A stretch of DNA of 64,000 nucleotides from positions 1 through 64,000 of the forward strand of contig JAHBWG010000021.1 of the NCBI GenBank assembly GCA_019637095.1. The letters run 5' to 3'. Below the pieces are notes generated by a model. That model saw only the letters and a list, made by a program, of their open reading frames with translations, was not told the origin of the DNA and ran no database searches. Positions within the stretch are counted from its first letter, which is position 1. Each line of letters starts with the position of its first letter. The translations under genes were made by a program, and so were the position numbers. The stretch is from Sandaracinaceae bacterium. GTDB taxonomy: Bacteria > Myxococcota_A > Polyangia > Polyangiales > Sandaracinaceae. Positions 16,876 through 26,030 of the stretch are shown here, in pieces.

Positions 16876-19047
16876 ATGACCGAGCTATCGAGCAGCCAGG
16901 AGCGCGCCTCGATCCCTCACCCGGCCCCGCCGCCGGAGGCCCTCGATCCGGACGCTCCGGAGCTGCTCTTGAACCGCGAGCTGACCTGGCTCGCGTTCAA
17001 CCGCCGCGTGCTCGCGGAGGCCGAGGACCCGAGCAACCGGCTGCTCGAGCGCGTGAAGTTCCTCGCGATCGCGAACGGGACGCTCGACGAGTTCGTGATG
17101 AAGCGGATCGGCGGCCTCAAGCAGCAGATCGCGGCGGGCGTGACCGAGCGCACCGTCGACGGTCGGACGCCGCGCGAGCAGCTCGCCGAGTGCTACGCGG
17201 TGATGCGCGGGCTCGGTGATCGATCGCAAGAGCTCTTGCGCGAGCTGCGGCGGGAGCTCGCCGCCGAGGGGATCGTCCTGGCGAGCTGGCGCGATCTCTC
17301 GCCCGAGGACCAGCAGACGCTCCGCGCGCACTACCTCGAGAACGTGTTCCCGCTCGTGACACCGCAGGCGATGGACCCGGCGCACCCGTTCCCGTTCGTC
17401 TCGAACCTCTCGCTGAACCTGTTCGTCACGCTGCGGCGCGCGGAGGACGATCCGGAGCGGCTGCGCGCGCGGGTGAAGGTGCCGGTCGGCCGCGGCGTCC
17501 CGCGCTTCCTGTCGGTGGGCGCGACGTACGTCCCGCTCGAGGACGTGATGGCGAACAACCTCGACCTGCTCTTCCCCGAGATGCTCGTCGACCAGGTCGA
17601 GATGTTCCGCGTGACGCGCAACTCGAACACCGAGCGCGACGAGGAGCAGGCGGACGATCTGCTCGCCCTCATCGAGACGGAGCTCAAGGAGCGCAAGTTC
17701 GCTTCCATCGTGCGGATGACCGTCGCGGCCGGGATGACGCCGCTGACGCGCGGCTACCTCGCGGCGGAGCTCGGCCTGCACGAGGAGGACGACGTCTTCG
17801 AGATGCCGGGGATGCTCGGCCTCGCCGACCTGATGGAGCTCGTGCGCGCGGACCGGCCGGACCTGCGCGACGAGCCCCACCACCCGGCGGACTTCCCCGA
17901 GTTCACCACCGAGCGGAACATCTTCCACGTCATCCGCGAGCGCGGCTCCGTGCTCGTCCACCACCCCTACCAGTCGTTCGCGACGAGCGTCGAGCGCTTC
18001 CTCGAGGAGGCGGCCAACGACCCGAAGGTGCGCGCGATCAAGGCGACCATCTACCGCACGGGGGAGGAGTCCAAGGTCGTCCAGCACCTCGAGACCGCGG
18101 CGCGCAACGGCAAGCAGGTCGCGGTGGTCGTCGAGCTGAAGGCGCGCTTCGACGAGCAGGCGAACATCAAGTGGGCCAACCGGCTCGAGTCGGTAGGCAT
18201 CCACGTCACGTACGGGGTCGTCGGGCTCAAGACGCACTGCAAGGTGATCCTCGTGGTGCGGCAGGACTACGGCGGCCTGCGCCGCTACGCGCACATCGGC
18301 ACGGGCAACTACCACTCCGGCACGGCGCGGCTCTACACGGACCTCGGCTTGTTCACGTGCGACCCGGGCATCGGCCACGACCTGACCGAGCTCTTCAACT
18401 ACCTCACCACGGGCTACACGCCGGGGCGGCGCTACCAGAAGCTCCTGCCGGCGCCGAAGGTGCTCAAGCGGGCCATCCTCGCGCGCATCGCGCGCGAGGC
18501 GGAGCACGTCGCGCGCGGCGAGCGCGGGCTCATCCGCATGAAGATGAACGCGCTCGAGGACGCCGACGTGACGCGCGCGCTCTACCGCGCGGCGCAGCGC
18601 GGGGTGCGCATCGAGCTGATCGTGCGCGACACCTGCCGGCTCCGCCCCGGCATCCCCGGGCTGAGCGAGAACATCCGCGTCATCAGCATCGTGGGCCGGT
18701 TCCTCGAGCACATGCGCATCTACTACTTCCACAACGCAGGCGAGGAGGAGTACTACCTCGGCTCCGCGGACCTGATGCAGCGCAACCTCGAGAGCCGCAT
18801 CGAGACGGTGGCGCCGGTCGACGATCCGGCGCTGCGAGAGGAGCTGCGCTTCATCCTCGACACGCAGCTCTCCGATCAGAAGAGCGCGTGGGAGATGCTC
18901 TCGGACGGCACGCACGTCCAGGGCAACGGCGAAGGCAAGAGCTCGCACGAGGTGTTCGCCAAGCGCGCCGAGGCGCAGCTGCGCGCGGCGACGGGGCTCC
19001 AGGCGCGCAAGACCAAGACCGTCGCGGCGCGCAACTGGCGCCGCTGA
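16876..19047 (+). CDS. ppk1: Polyphosphate kinase 1
   Basis: A 723-residue PPK1 of full length. It makes long-chain polyphosphate from ATP reversibly. The N-terminal domain carries LLNRELTWLAFNRRVLAEAE, a PPK1 signature. The C-terminal catalytic half has the conserved KTHCK with the phosphorylated histidine, IGTGNYH, and the arginine-rich region near the second active-site histidine. Polyphosphate in myxobacteria is linked to starvation and development. The gene is divergent from the tubulin-like operon. A small hypothetical gene follows 75 bp downstream on the same strand. Confidence 0.97.
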   Translation: MTELSSSQERASIPHPAPPPEALDPDAPELLLNRELTWLAFNRRVLAEAEDPSNRLLERVKFLAIANGTLDEFVMKRIGGLKQQIAAGVTERTVDGRTPREQLAECYAVMRGLGDRSQELLRELRRELAAEGIVLASWRDLSPEDQQTLRAHYLENVFPLVTPQAMDPAHPFPFVSNLSLNLFVTLRRAEDDPERLRARVKVPVGRGVPRFLSVGATYVPLEDVMANNLDLLFPEMLVDQVEMFRVTRNSNTERDEEQADDLLALIETELKERKFASIVRMTVAAGMTPLTRGYLAAELGLHEEDDVFEMPGMLGLADLMELVRADRPDLRDEPHHPADFPEFTTERNIFHVIRERGSVLVHHPYQSFATSVERFLEEAANDPKVRAIKATIYRTGEESKVVQHLETAARNGKQVAVVVELKARFDEQANIKWANRLESVGIHVTYGVVGLKTHCKVILVVRQDYGGLRRYAHIGTGNYHSGTARLYTDLGLFTCDPGIGHDLTELFNYLTTGYTPGRRYQKLLPAPKVLKRAILARIAREAEHVARGERGLIRMKMNALEDADVTRALYRAAQRGVRIELIVRDTCRLRPGIPGLSENIRVISIVGRFLEHMRIYYFHNAGEEEYYLGSADLMQRNLESRIETVAPVDDPALREELRFILDTQLSDQKSAWEMLSDGTHVQGNGEGKSSHEVFAKRAEAQLRAATGLQARKTKTVAARNWRR

Positions 19048-19122
19048 CGCATCCTCGCCGTGGCTGGCACCGCGGCGCGCGCGGTGCTCGACACCAGCGC
19101 GCGCGCGTTGGAGGATGGGTGC

Positions 19123-19764
19123 GTGGGCGAAGTGCTCCTCTCGGTCGACGTCGGCGACGCGAGCCCGGCGTCGGCGCGCGCGTTCGCGGACGCGCTCGGG
19201 CGGCGCCGCTACCGCCGCGTCGAGGGCGTGCCCGGCGCGTACGCGTGTCACTTCGAGCACGGGTTCGTCGACGAGGTGCGGCGGATCGTCGCCCACGACC
19301 TGCGCGCCGCCGCGGAGGAGGCGAGCGTCTCGGCGTGGCGCGCGGCGCACGCGTGGTCGGCGGCCGGGCACGCGCTCGCGCGCGCGGCGGATGTCGCGCC
19401 GCGCGCCGAGGGCGACGCCGGCGGCGCGCCGTGGGCGGACGGCGCCGCGCCGGTCGGCCCGCTCGCCGACGTGCTGCTCTTGCTCGGGGTGGCCCCCCAG
19501 GACGAGGCGCCCCTCGCGCGCGCGCTCGTCGCGCGCGGTTGGGCGCGCGCCGACGGCCTCGGCGCGGCGCTCGTGCACCGCTACGACCTCGGGATGTTCG
19601 CCCCGCTCGAGGCGCGGGTCCGGCGCGACGTCGTCGCCGCGGCGGCGGAGGCCCGCGTCGCGGCGTGGGCGGCGGCGTGGTGCGCGTCGAGCTTCGAGCA
19701 CACCGTCGTCGAGGGCGAGCCGGCGCGCGTCGCCCGCCGCCTCCCGTGGGATCCCGTCGAGTAG
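19123..19764 (+). CDS. Hypothetical protein with an internal duplication
   Basis: The start GTG 19123 is preferred because a GGAGG sequence lies about 8 bases upstream; an earlier in-frame GTG at 19060 has no such site. The product is 213 residues, Ala/Arg-rich, with no signal peptide and no recognised domain. The two halves look alike: each has a short beta-strand lead, an RAFADALGRRR or LARALVARGWA helix, a hydrophobic turn, then a long helix ending in the Ala/Trp-rich AAEEASVSAWRAAHAWSAA or AAAEARVAAWAAAWCASS. This suggests duplication of an 85-residue unit. It follows ppk1 but nothing ties its job to polyphosphate. Confidence 0.6.
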   Translation: MGEVLLSVDVGDASPASARAFADALGRRRYRRVEGVPGAYACHFEHGFVDEVRRIVAHDLRAAAEEASVSAWRAAHAWSAAGHALARAADVAPRAEGDAGGAPWADGAAPVGPLADVLLLLGVAPQDEAPLARALVARGWARADGLGAALVHRYDLGMFAPLEARVRRDVVAAAAEARVAAWAAAWCASSFEHTVVEGEPARVARRLPWDPVE

Positions 19765-19819
19765 CCAGGCAGCGCCTGCGCGCGCGACTCGCGCGCGCGA
19801 GCGGTGGTAGCCTCGGCGC

Positions 19820-21442
19820 ATGGGGACACATCGGTGGGGGCGGTTCGCGCTTGCCTGCGCCGTGCTCGCGGCGTGCGATGGGTCGAGCGCGCCGGACGCG
19901 GGAGCGCCCGAGGACGGCGGCGCGACGGGCCCGCTCGTCGTGACGACGACCTCGGGCCCCGTCGAAGGCGGCACGCGCGGCGAGGTGCACGCGTTCTACG
20001 GGATCCCGTACGCGGCGCCGCCGGTCGGCGACCTCCGGTTCCGCGCGCCGGCGCCGGTCGTGCCCTGGACGGAGCCCCGCGACGCGACCCAGCTCGGCGC
20101 CTATTGCCCGCAGCGCGAGCCGATCCCTCCGCTCGCCGTGCGCGGCGCCGAGTCGGAGGGCTGCCTCGAGCTGAACGTGTTCACCCCCGCGCTCGCGCCG
20201 GCGGCGCCGCTGCCCGTCCTCGTGTTCTTCCACGGCGGCGCGTTCACCCTCGGCGCGGCCACCACCGAGCTCTACGAGGGAGACCGGCTCGCCGCGCGCG
20301 GCGCGGTGGTGGTCACCGTCAACTACCGGCTCGGCTACGCGGGGTTCCTCGCGCACCCCGCGCTCGACGCCGAGGCGGGCGGCTCGAGCGGGATGTACGG
20401 CATCCTCGATCAGCAAGCCGCCTTGCGCTGGGTGCGCGACAACGCCGCGGCGTTCGGCGGGGACCCGTCGCGCGTGGCGATCTTCGGGGAGTCGGCGGGC
20501 GCGCTCAGCGTGTGCGTGCATTACTTCTCGCCCGGCTCGCGCGGGCTCTTCGCGGCCGCGATCTCCCAGAGCGGGAGCTGCTTCGGGAGCTCGACCTCCG
20601 TCATCGGGCCCGCGGACCGCGCCGCCGCGCGCGCGCGCGGGGTCGAGCACGCGACCGCGCTCGGGTGCCCGGGCACCGACGCGGCGGCGGCGAGCTGCTT
20701 GCGCGCGCTCCCCATCGACACGCTCGTCGACGCGCTCTCGACCACCGGGTTCACGCTGGGCGGCGACGCGGCGTACGGCGTGCTCTCGATGGGTCCCAAC
20801 GTCGACGGGACGGTGCTGCCGGACGCGCCCGAGGTGCTCGTCGCGTCGGGCGCGCACGCGGGGGTGCCGTACCTGTTGGGCACGAACCGCGACGAGGGCA
20901 CCTTCTTCAGCGACGACGCGACGGTCACCACCGAGGAGGCGTACGCGGCGTGGGTGCGGGGCTTCTGGCCCGAGCACGCCGACGCGATCCTCGGGCTCTA
21001 CCCCGTCGCCACGCACGGCAGCCCGCTCGCCGCGTACGACGTGGTGCTCCGGGACCTCGCGTTCGCGTGCCCGACGCGCGAGCTCGCGCGCGGCCTGAGC
21101 GCGGGCGGCGTGCCCGTCTACCTGTACGAGCTGAACCACACCAACGCGGCGGCGGTGATGCTGGGGCTCGGGGTCAGCCACGGGGTCGACCTGCTCTACG
21201 TCTTCGGCAACGCGCCGCTCCCGTTCGCGCGGCCGAGCGCGGCCGAGCGGAACCTCACCGAGAGCGTGCAAGCCTACTGGACAGGCTTCGCCGCCGCTCG
21301 CGACCCGAACGGCGTGGCCGCGGTCGCGTGGCCGCGACACGATGCGAGCGACGCCTACCTCGAGCTGAACGATCCGTCCGTCCCCTCGACGGCCTACTAC
21401 CGCGACGCGTGCGAGGCGCTCGCCGCTGCGACGGCCCCCTGA
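19820..21442 (+). CDS. Type-B carboxylesterase, lipoprotein
   Basis: A 540-residue secreted esterase. The signal peptide ends in a lipobox (VLAACD, Cys19), followed by an Asp/Gly linker. The carboxylesterase/cholinesterase fold is complete: oxyanion-hole FFHGGAF (136-142), nucleophile elbow GESAG with Ser225, a probable acidic residue Glu359 in GTNRDEG and a probable His454 in VSHGVD. The conserved N-terminal EGCLELNVF is present. It should hydrolyse esters of small alcohols or acids at the cell surface; the natural substrate cannot be told from sequence. The downstream alpha/beta hydrolase gene is convergent, 44 bp away. Confidence 0.93.
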   Translation: MGTHRWGRFALACAVLAACDGSSAPDAGAPEDGGATGPLVVTTTSGPVEGGTRGEVHAFYGIPYAAPPVGDLRFRAPAPVVPWTEPRDATQLGAYCPQREPIPPLAVRGAESEGCLELNVFTPALAPAAPLPVLVFFHGGAFTLGAATTELYEGDRLAARGAVVVTVNYRLGYAGFLAHPALDAEAGGSSGMYGILDQQAALRWVRDNAAAFGGDPSRVAIFGESAGALSVCVHYFSPGSRGLFAAAISQSGSCFGSSTSVIGPADRAAARARGVEHATALGCPGTDAAAASCLRALPIDTLVDALSTTGFTLGGDAAYGVLSMGPNVDGTVLPDAPEVLVASGAHAGVPYLLGTNRDEGTFFSDDATVTTEEAYAAWVRGFWPEHADAILGLYPVATHGSPLAAYDVVLRDLAFACPTRELARGLSAGGVPVYLYELNHTNAAAVMLGLGVSHGVDLLYVFGNAPLPFARPSAAERNLTESVQAYWTGFAAARDPNGVAAVAWPRHDASDAYLELNDPSVPSTAYYRDACEALAAATAP

Positions 21443-21486
21443 GGACGCACGAGGTCGGCGACGAGGCGGCGCGGAACGCGCGCGGC

Positions 21487-22701
21487 TCATCGCGCCGGGC
21501 GCCCGAGGTGCGCCGCGAGGAACGCTTCGAAGGCCGGCCACGCGTCGTCGCCCGCGCTCACGGCGGGGATCTCGTCGTGGCCGCACGCGAGCTCGATGAG
21601 GCGCACGTTCGGGTGCTCGGCGGCCAGCGCGCGGCTGAGCGCGGGGTCGATCGTGCGATCCGCGCCGCCGTGCGCGACGAGGACGGGGAGGGTGCGCGAC
21701 ATGCGCGCGGCGGGCCGCCACGAGGTCATCGGCCGCTGGCCCATCGCGCGGGCGAGGTGCGCGGTGCCGTTCAGGATCGGGACGCGCAGCGGCCCGAGCA
21801 GGCGCGTGCGCTGCGCGACGAGCGGCGGGTAGCTCGAGGCGGGCGCGAGCGCGATCACCGCGCGCACCCGCGCGCGCTCCGAGGCGGCGAGCACGATGCC
21901 GCCGCCCATCGAGGTGCCGGCCATCGCGAGCGCGCCGCCGTCGATCGAGGGCTGGCCGCGGAGCCACGCGAGCGCGGCCTCGACGTCGCGCGTCTCGCGC
22001 TGCCCGTAGGTGACGACCGCGCCCTCGCTCGTGCCGTGCGCGCGCACGTCGACGCGCAGGACGTGCAGGTCCATCGCGCGCAGCCGCGCGACCCACGGCA
22101 GCCAGCGGTCGCGCCCGTCCGAGACGCCGTGGACGAGCAGGACCGCGCCCGCGCCCTCGACGCCGGGTGTGTACGTCGCCCCGAGCCGGTAGCCGTCGGA
22201 GGTCTCGAGCGCGACCGCGCGCTCGTCGGCGCCGATCGCGGGGCGCGCGTGGAAGAGGCGCGCCGGCACGACCACGAGCTGCGTGTTGACGAGGACGACG
22301 GAGGCTGCGGCGAGGAGGTAGACGCCGGGCGCCGCGGCGACGAGCGCGAGCGCGACCCGCGCGGGGCGTGACCCCTCGATCCTCCAGGCCGCGCGCGCCG
22401 CGTGGACGACCGCGACCAGGCCGAGGAAGAGGATCCCGCCGGTGAGCCACGACAGCGCGAGCGGGCTGCGCGGCCACGCGAGCACCGCGAGCCACGGCGC
22501 GCCGAGCGCGCCGACGACGGCGCGGGCGCGCGCGTCGCGCCGCGTGACGTGGAGCGCGAGGAGCGGCAGCGCGAGCCCGAGCCCGCACGCCGCGAACCGA
22601 TCGTCGGCGCTCGTGAGCGCGTCGGGAGGCGCTCGAGCGCGCGCGCGCGGCGCGGCGCGGCGCCGCGGCGGCGCGCGCGGCGGCGCGCCACGCCGCGTCA
22701 G
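21487..22701 (-). CDS. Membrane alpha/beta hydrolase
   Basis: The C-terminal 270 residues are an alpha/beta hydrolase of the YqkD/BAAT-like type: HG oxyanion region (LLVHGVSDGRDRW), nucleophile elbow GTSMGG, Asp in HGGADRTI and His in CGHDEI. About four hydrophobic segments precede it (including LGLALPLLALH and GGILFLGLVAVVHAA), so the catalytic domain is tethered to the membrane. The start is unclear: there is no ATG in the first part of the frame, and a CTG near 22701 or an internal GTG near 22485 are candidates. The gene begins where the aldo/keto reductase gene ends, which suggests one transcript. Confidence 0.8.
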   Translation of the reverse strand: MTRRGAPPRAPPRRRAAPRARARAPPDALTSADDRFAACGLGLALPLLALHVTRRDARARAVVGALGAPWLAVLAWPRSPLALSWLTGGILFLGLVAVVHAARAAWRIEGSRPARVALALVAAAPGVYLLAAASVVLVNTQLVVVPARLFHARPAIGADERAVALETSDGYRLGATYTPGVEGAGAVLLVHGVSDGRDRWLPWVARLRAMDLHVLRVDVRAHGTSEGAVVTYGQRETRDVEAALAWLRGQPSIDGGALAMAGTSMGGGIVLAASERARVRAVIALAPASSYPPLVAQRTRLLGPLRVPILNGTAHLARAMGQRPMTSWRPAARMSRTLPVLVAHGGADRTIDPALSRALAAEHPNVRLIELACGHDEIPAVSAGDDAWPAFEAFLAAHLGRPAR

Positions 22702-23561
22702 ATGACGCCACGCCAGTCGCGCCCGACCGCGTCGGCGCGCGCCGCGAGCTCGGCGAGCAGCGCGTCCGGCAGAGGCCCGCGCGCCACCGCGTCGATCGCC
22801 GCGTCGAGGTGCGCGGGCTTGGCGGTGCCCACGAGCGCGGCCGAGACCGTCGGCGCGAACGCGGCGTAGCGCAGCGCCACCTCCGGCCAGTCGTCGCGGG
22901 TCAGGCCGAGGGCCTCGTAGCGGCGCCGGTACTCGACGCGATCCGGGCTCGCGTCGGGCCCGAGCGGGTGCCAGCACGCGTTCGCGAGCGGGCGCTTCGC
23001 CAGGACGCCGACCCCGCCCCGGATCGGCGCGCGCACGCCGTTCGGATCCCACGGGCTCACCGAGCGCTGCACCACGCCGAAGCGGCCCGTCTCGAGGGCG
23101 GCCGCGAGATCCTCCTCCTCGCCGGAGTACGCGGCGGCGCGCACCTTGCCGGAGGCGACCGCGTCGTCGATCGCGCCGAGCACGTCCTCGCGCGAGAGCA
23201 CGTGTCGCGGGCACGAGTGGAGGTGCACGACGTCGAGCCGCTCCATGCCCATCACGCGGAGCGCGCGCTCCACGCCGGCGCGGACGCAGGGCCCCGTCCA
23301 GTCCTCGTGGCCCTCGACGCCGTAGCCGACCTTCGTCGAGACGACGACGCGATCGCGGACCGGCGCGAGCGCGCGGCCGAGGCGGGCCTCCGACTCGCCG
23401 TAGCTCCGCGCCGTGTCGAAGAGCGTCACCCCGCGCTCGAGCGCGCGATCGACCAGGGCGCGCGCGTCGCGCTCGTCGAGCGCGGGCTCGCCGAGCGGCC
23501 CGCCGCCGAGGCCCAGGACCGACACCTCGAGGCCGGTGTCTCCGAGTGCTCGCCGCTGCAC
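22698..23561 (-). CDS. Aldo/keto reductase
   Basis: A 287-residue NAD(P)H-dependent oxidoreductase of the AKR superfamily. Visible are GLGGGPLG (start of the barrel), DTARSYG with the catalytic Asp and Tyr, a Lys in STKVGYG, HLHSC with the active-site His, and the C-terminal cofactor-binding segment (SAALVGTAKPAHL). The start is taken as GTG 23561, where homology begins; the frame stays open much further upstream but crosses the divergent CBS gene. Such enzymes reduce aldehydes or sugars; the substrate is unknown. The gene appears to lead a unit with the membrane hydrolase. Confidence 0.92.
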   Translation of the reverse strand: MQRRALGDTGLEVSVLGLGGGPLGEPALDERDARALVDRALERGVTLFDTARSYGESEARLGRALAPVRDRVVVSTKVGYGVEGHEDWTGPCVRAGVERALRVMGMERLDVVHLHSCPRHVLSREDVLGAIDDAVASGKVRAAAYSGEEEDLAAALETGRFGVVQRSVSPWDPNGVRAPIRGGVGVLAKRPLANACWHPLGPDASPDRVEYRRRYEALGLTRDDWPEVALRYAAFAPTVSAALVGTAKPAHLDAAIDAVARGPLPDALLAELAARADAVGRDWRGVI

Positions 23562-23607
23562 GGGCTGGACTCTAGTACGCCCGCGTGTACCTGTGTGCCA
23601 CCGACGC

Positions 23608-24369
23608 ATGCCGAACTTCAAGACGCCCGTCCTCGAGTACACGACGTCCCCCATCCTCGGCGTCTCGCCCGGCGCCTCCGCGCTCGAGGCCGAGCGCCTG
23701 ATCACCTCGCACGAGGTGTCCGCGCTCGGCGTGCTCGACGCAGGCGCGCTGGTCGGGGTGATCTCGCGGACCGACCTGATCGACGCGGCGACCGGCGAGC
23801 CGGGCCAGGTGTTCGGCCTGCCCGACGTGCCGGTCCGCTCGCTCATGACCGCGAGCCCGATCACCGTCGCGGCCGACGCGCCGCTCGACGCCGTCGCGCG
23901 GGTCTTCCTGCGCGAGCGCATCCACCGCGTGTTCGTCGAGCGCGACGGCGCGCCGTTCGGCGTGTGCTCCACGCGCGATCTGATGCGCGCGGTCCACGAC
24001 GCGCGCGTCACGCAGCCGGCGATCGAGATCGCGACGACGGGCATCGTCCGCGTCGAGGCGACGGACTCGCTCTCGCTCGCGGTGAGCCGGCTCGAGGCGT
24101 CCAACAAGCAAGGCCTCGTCGTCGTCGACGAGGGCTGGCCCGTCGGCACGTTCTCGCAGCTCGACGCGCTCTACGCGCGCGCGCGCGATCCGCGCACGTC
24201 GGTCGAGGAGGTGATGAGCTCGCGCGTGCTCGCGCTGCCGCCGTCGATCCCGCTCCACCGCGCGGCGCGGCAGGCGCTCGCGCTGAACGTGCGGCGGATC
24301 CTGCTGGTCGACGAGGGCGCGATCCGCGGCATCGTGAGCACGTTCGACTTCGCGCGCGTCATGCGCTGA
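23608..24369 (+). CDS. Four-CBS-domain protein
   Basis: A 253-residue protein made of four CBS motifs, that is, two Bateman modules. Repeating cues are LGVLDAGALVGVISRTDLI, FVERDGAPFGVCSTRDLM, GLVVVDEGWPVGTFSQLDAL and ILLVDEGAIRGIVSTFDFA. Each is preceded by a segment such as VRSLMTASPITVAAD or VEEVMSSRVLALPPS. CBS pairs bind adenine nucleotides and act as cytosolic energy or ligand sensors. No effector domain is attached. It converges with the Tes-like radical SAM gene, 4 bp away. Confidence 0.92.
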   Translation: MPNFKTPVLEYTTSPILGVSPGASALEAERLITSHEVSALGVLDAGALVGVISRTDLIDAATGEPGQVFGLPDVPVRSLMTASPITVAADAPLDAVARVFLRERIHRVFVERDGAPFGVCSTRDLMRAVHDARVTQPAIEIATTGIVRVEATDSLSLAVSRLEASNKQGLVVVDEGWPVGTFSQLDALYARARDPRTSVEEVMSSRVLALPPSIPLHRAARQALALNVRRILLVDEGAIRGIVSTFDFARVMR

Positions 24370-24373
24370 CGCG

Positions 24374-25846
24374 CTACGGGGCCGCGACGGTCGGCAGGCG
24401 CCGGCGGCCGGAGAGCTGGGCGCGGATCTCCTCGAGGCGCGCGCGCTGATCGTCGCCGCGGTAGAGGAGGTTGTAGGTGTCGAAGGGCACCATGCGCTCG
24501 CCGTCGGGGGTCGCGATGTGCACGCAGCTCTTGCGGACGGAGCGCAGATCGAGCGTGTGCCTGTCGAGGAACGCCATGATGACGACGCGGAACACGCGCT
24601 CGTAGCCGAGGTCGGGCGCCGCCTCGATGCTCGGGAGGCAGCACAACAGGTCGCGCAGCGCGTGGCTCGCGCCCTCCGGCCCGTGGCCCGTGGAGAACGC
24701 GCCGAAGAGGTGCCGCACCACCTCGGCGCGCAGCGCCTCGTCGCCCTCGTAGAGGATCGTGTTCTTGCCCGCGCCGAGCAGGAGCTCCGCCGGGACGTGC
24801 CGCGTCAGCGGGGTGAGCGTCGCGTAGGCGTCGCCCTCGCCGCGGATCGCGTAGGCCATCGCGAGCGTGTCGGGGTGGCAGGGCACGGGCACCACGTCGG
24901 CCGCGGTGAAGGTCGGGGACTGCTCGTAGATCGCGCGGCGCACCGCGGAGAGCGGCAGGCGGTGGAGCCGCGGATCGAACGCGGGGTCGTTGCGGCCGGC
25001 CTCGTGGATCGGCTGGAACGTCACGCCGCGCACGGCGCGGTGCCGCGCGGCGAGCGCCAGGATCTCGCCGACGCGGTCGTCGTTGAGCCCGCGCTGGAGC
25101 GTGGTGACGAGCGTGGTGGAGAGCCCGACCTCGTCGAGCCGCTCGAGGGCGCGCAGCTTGAGCTCGGTCAGCGCCGCGCCGCGCAGCGCGCGGTGCACGT
25201 CGTCCGAGAGGCCGTCGAGCTGCAGGTAGATCTCGAAGCCGGGCGCGTACGCCGCGAGCCGCTCGGCGAACCCGTCCTCGCGCGCGATCCGCAGGCCGTT
25301 CGTGTTGAGCATCAGGTGCTTGATCGGACGGCGGCGGCACTCGTCGAGGATCGCGAACAGCTCGGGGTGCGTGGTCGGCTCGCCGCCCGAGACCTGCACC
25401 ACGTCGGGCCGGCGCTCGTTCAGGACGATGCGGTCGAGCATGCGGCGCACCTGCTCGAGCGAGCGCACGCTCTCACGATCGGGGCCGCTCGAGGCGAAGC
25501 AGGTAGGGCAACGAAGATTGCAATGGTCCGTGATCTCGAGCAGGCACACGCACCCGTGCTGCTCGTGGTCGGGGCAGATCCCGCAGTCGTAGGGGCAGCC
25601 GTGCTCGACGCGGGTGTTGTAGCGCTCGACCTGCTCCGGCTCCTTCAGGAAGACCTCGCGGCAGAGGCGCCAGTACTCGGCGTCGTCCGAGAGCAGGACC
25701 CGCTCGGGCCCGTGCTCGAGGCAGCGCTTGAGCAGGTACACGCAGCCGTCCTCGATGACCTCCTTGGCGTCACACACGACGAGGCAGCGCGAGCAGAGCG
25801 CGCGTGTCGACGCGTAGAACAGGTAGGGCCGCTGCCGCCGCTGCAT
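24374..25846 (-). CDS. Radical SAM protein of the tetraether synthase (Tes/MJ0619) family
   Basis: A 490-residue radical SAM enzyme, about the length of archaeal MJ0619. ATG 25846 has a GAGG about 6 bases upstream and is preferred over GTG 25861. The layout matches the family: N-terminal rubredoxin-like cysteines (C18, C21, then C42 in KRCLEHG), an auxiliary cluster motif CPYDCGICPDHEQHGC (C84, C88, C91, C99), the radical SAM cluster CNLRCPTC (109-116), then SGGEPTTHPEL. Archaeal Tes joins lipid tails by C-C bond formation to make membrane-spanning tetraethers; related proteins were also annotated as pterin methyltransferases. Here the reaction could be coupling or methylation of lipid chains. 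Specificity cannot be read from sequence. Confidence 0.88.
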   Translation of the reverse strand: MQRRQRPYLFYASTRALCSRCLVVCDAKEVIEDGCVYLLKRCLEHGPERVLLSDDAEYWRLCREVFLKEPEQVERYNTRVEHGCPYDCGICPDHEQHGCVCLLEITDHCNLRCPTCFASSGPDRESVRSLEQVRRMLDRIVLNERRPDVVQVSGGEPTTHPELFAILDECRRRPIKHLMLNTNGLRIAREDGFAERLAAYAPGFEIYLQLDGLSDDVHRALRGAALTELKLRALERLDEVGLSTTLVTTLQRGLNDDRVGEILALAARHRAVRGVTFQPIHEAGRNDPAFDPRLHRLPLSAVRRAIYEQSPTFTAADVVPVPCHPDTLAMAYAIRGEGDAYATLTPLTRHVPAELLLGAGKNTILYEGDEALRAEVVRHLFGAFSTGHGPEGASHALRDLLCCLPSIEAAPDLGYERVFRVVIMAFLDRHTLDLRSVRKSCVHIATPDGERMVPFDTYNLLYRGDDQRARLEEIRAQLSGRRRLPTVAAP

Positions 25847-26030
25847 GCGACCTCGTACCACATGCCTCGCGGCTTGACCCGGGCGCGGTGCGCGGGCGAT
25901 CTCGTCGACCCGAGCTCGGGGCCGCCAGGTGCTGTCGGCGCGTCACGCGGCTCCCCGTCCTCGTGTGGATCTCCCTCCACCTCCTCCGCACGCCGCTCGC
26001 GCGTGCGCGCCGTCGCGGGAGGCGTGAGCG

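Noticed and set aside
23562-24149. N-terminal extension of the aldo/keto reductase
   Set aside because: The frame stays open but overlaps the whole 5' part of the CBS gene on the other strand and has no homology; GTG 23561 starts at the conserved AKR sequence.
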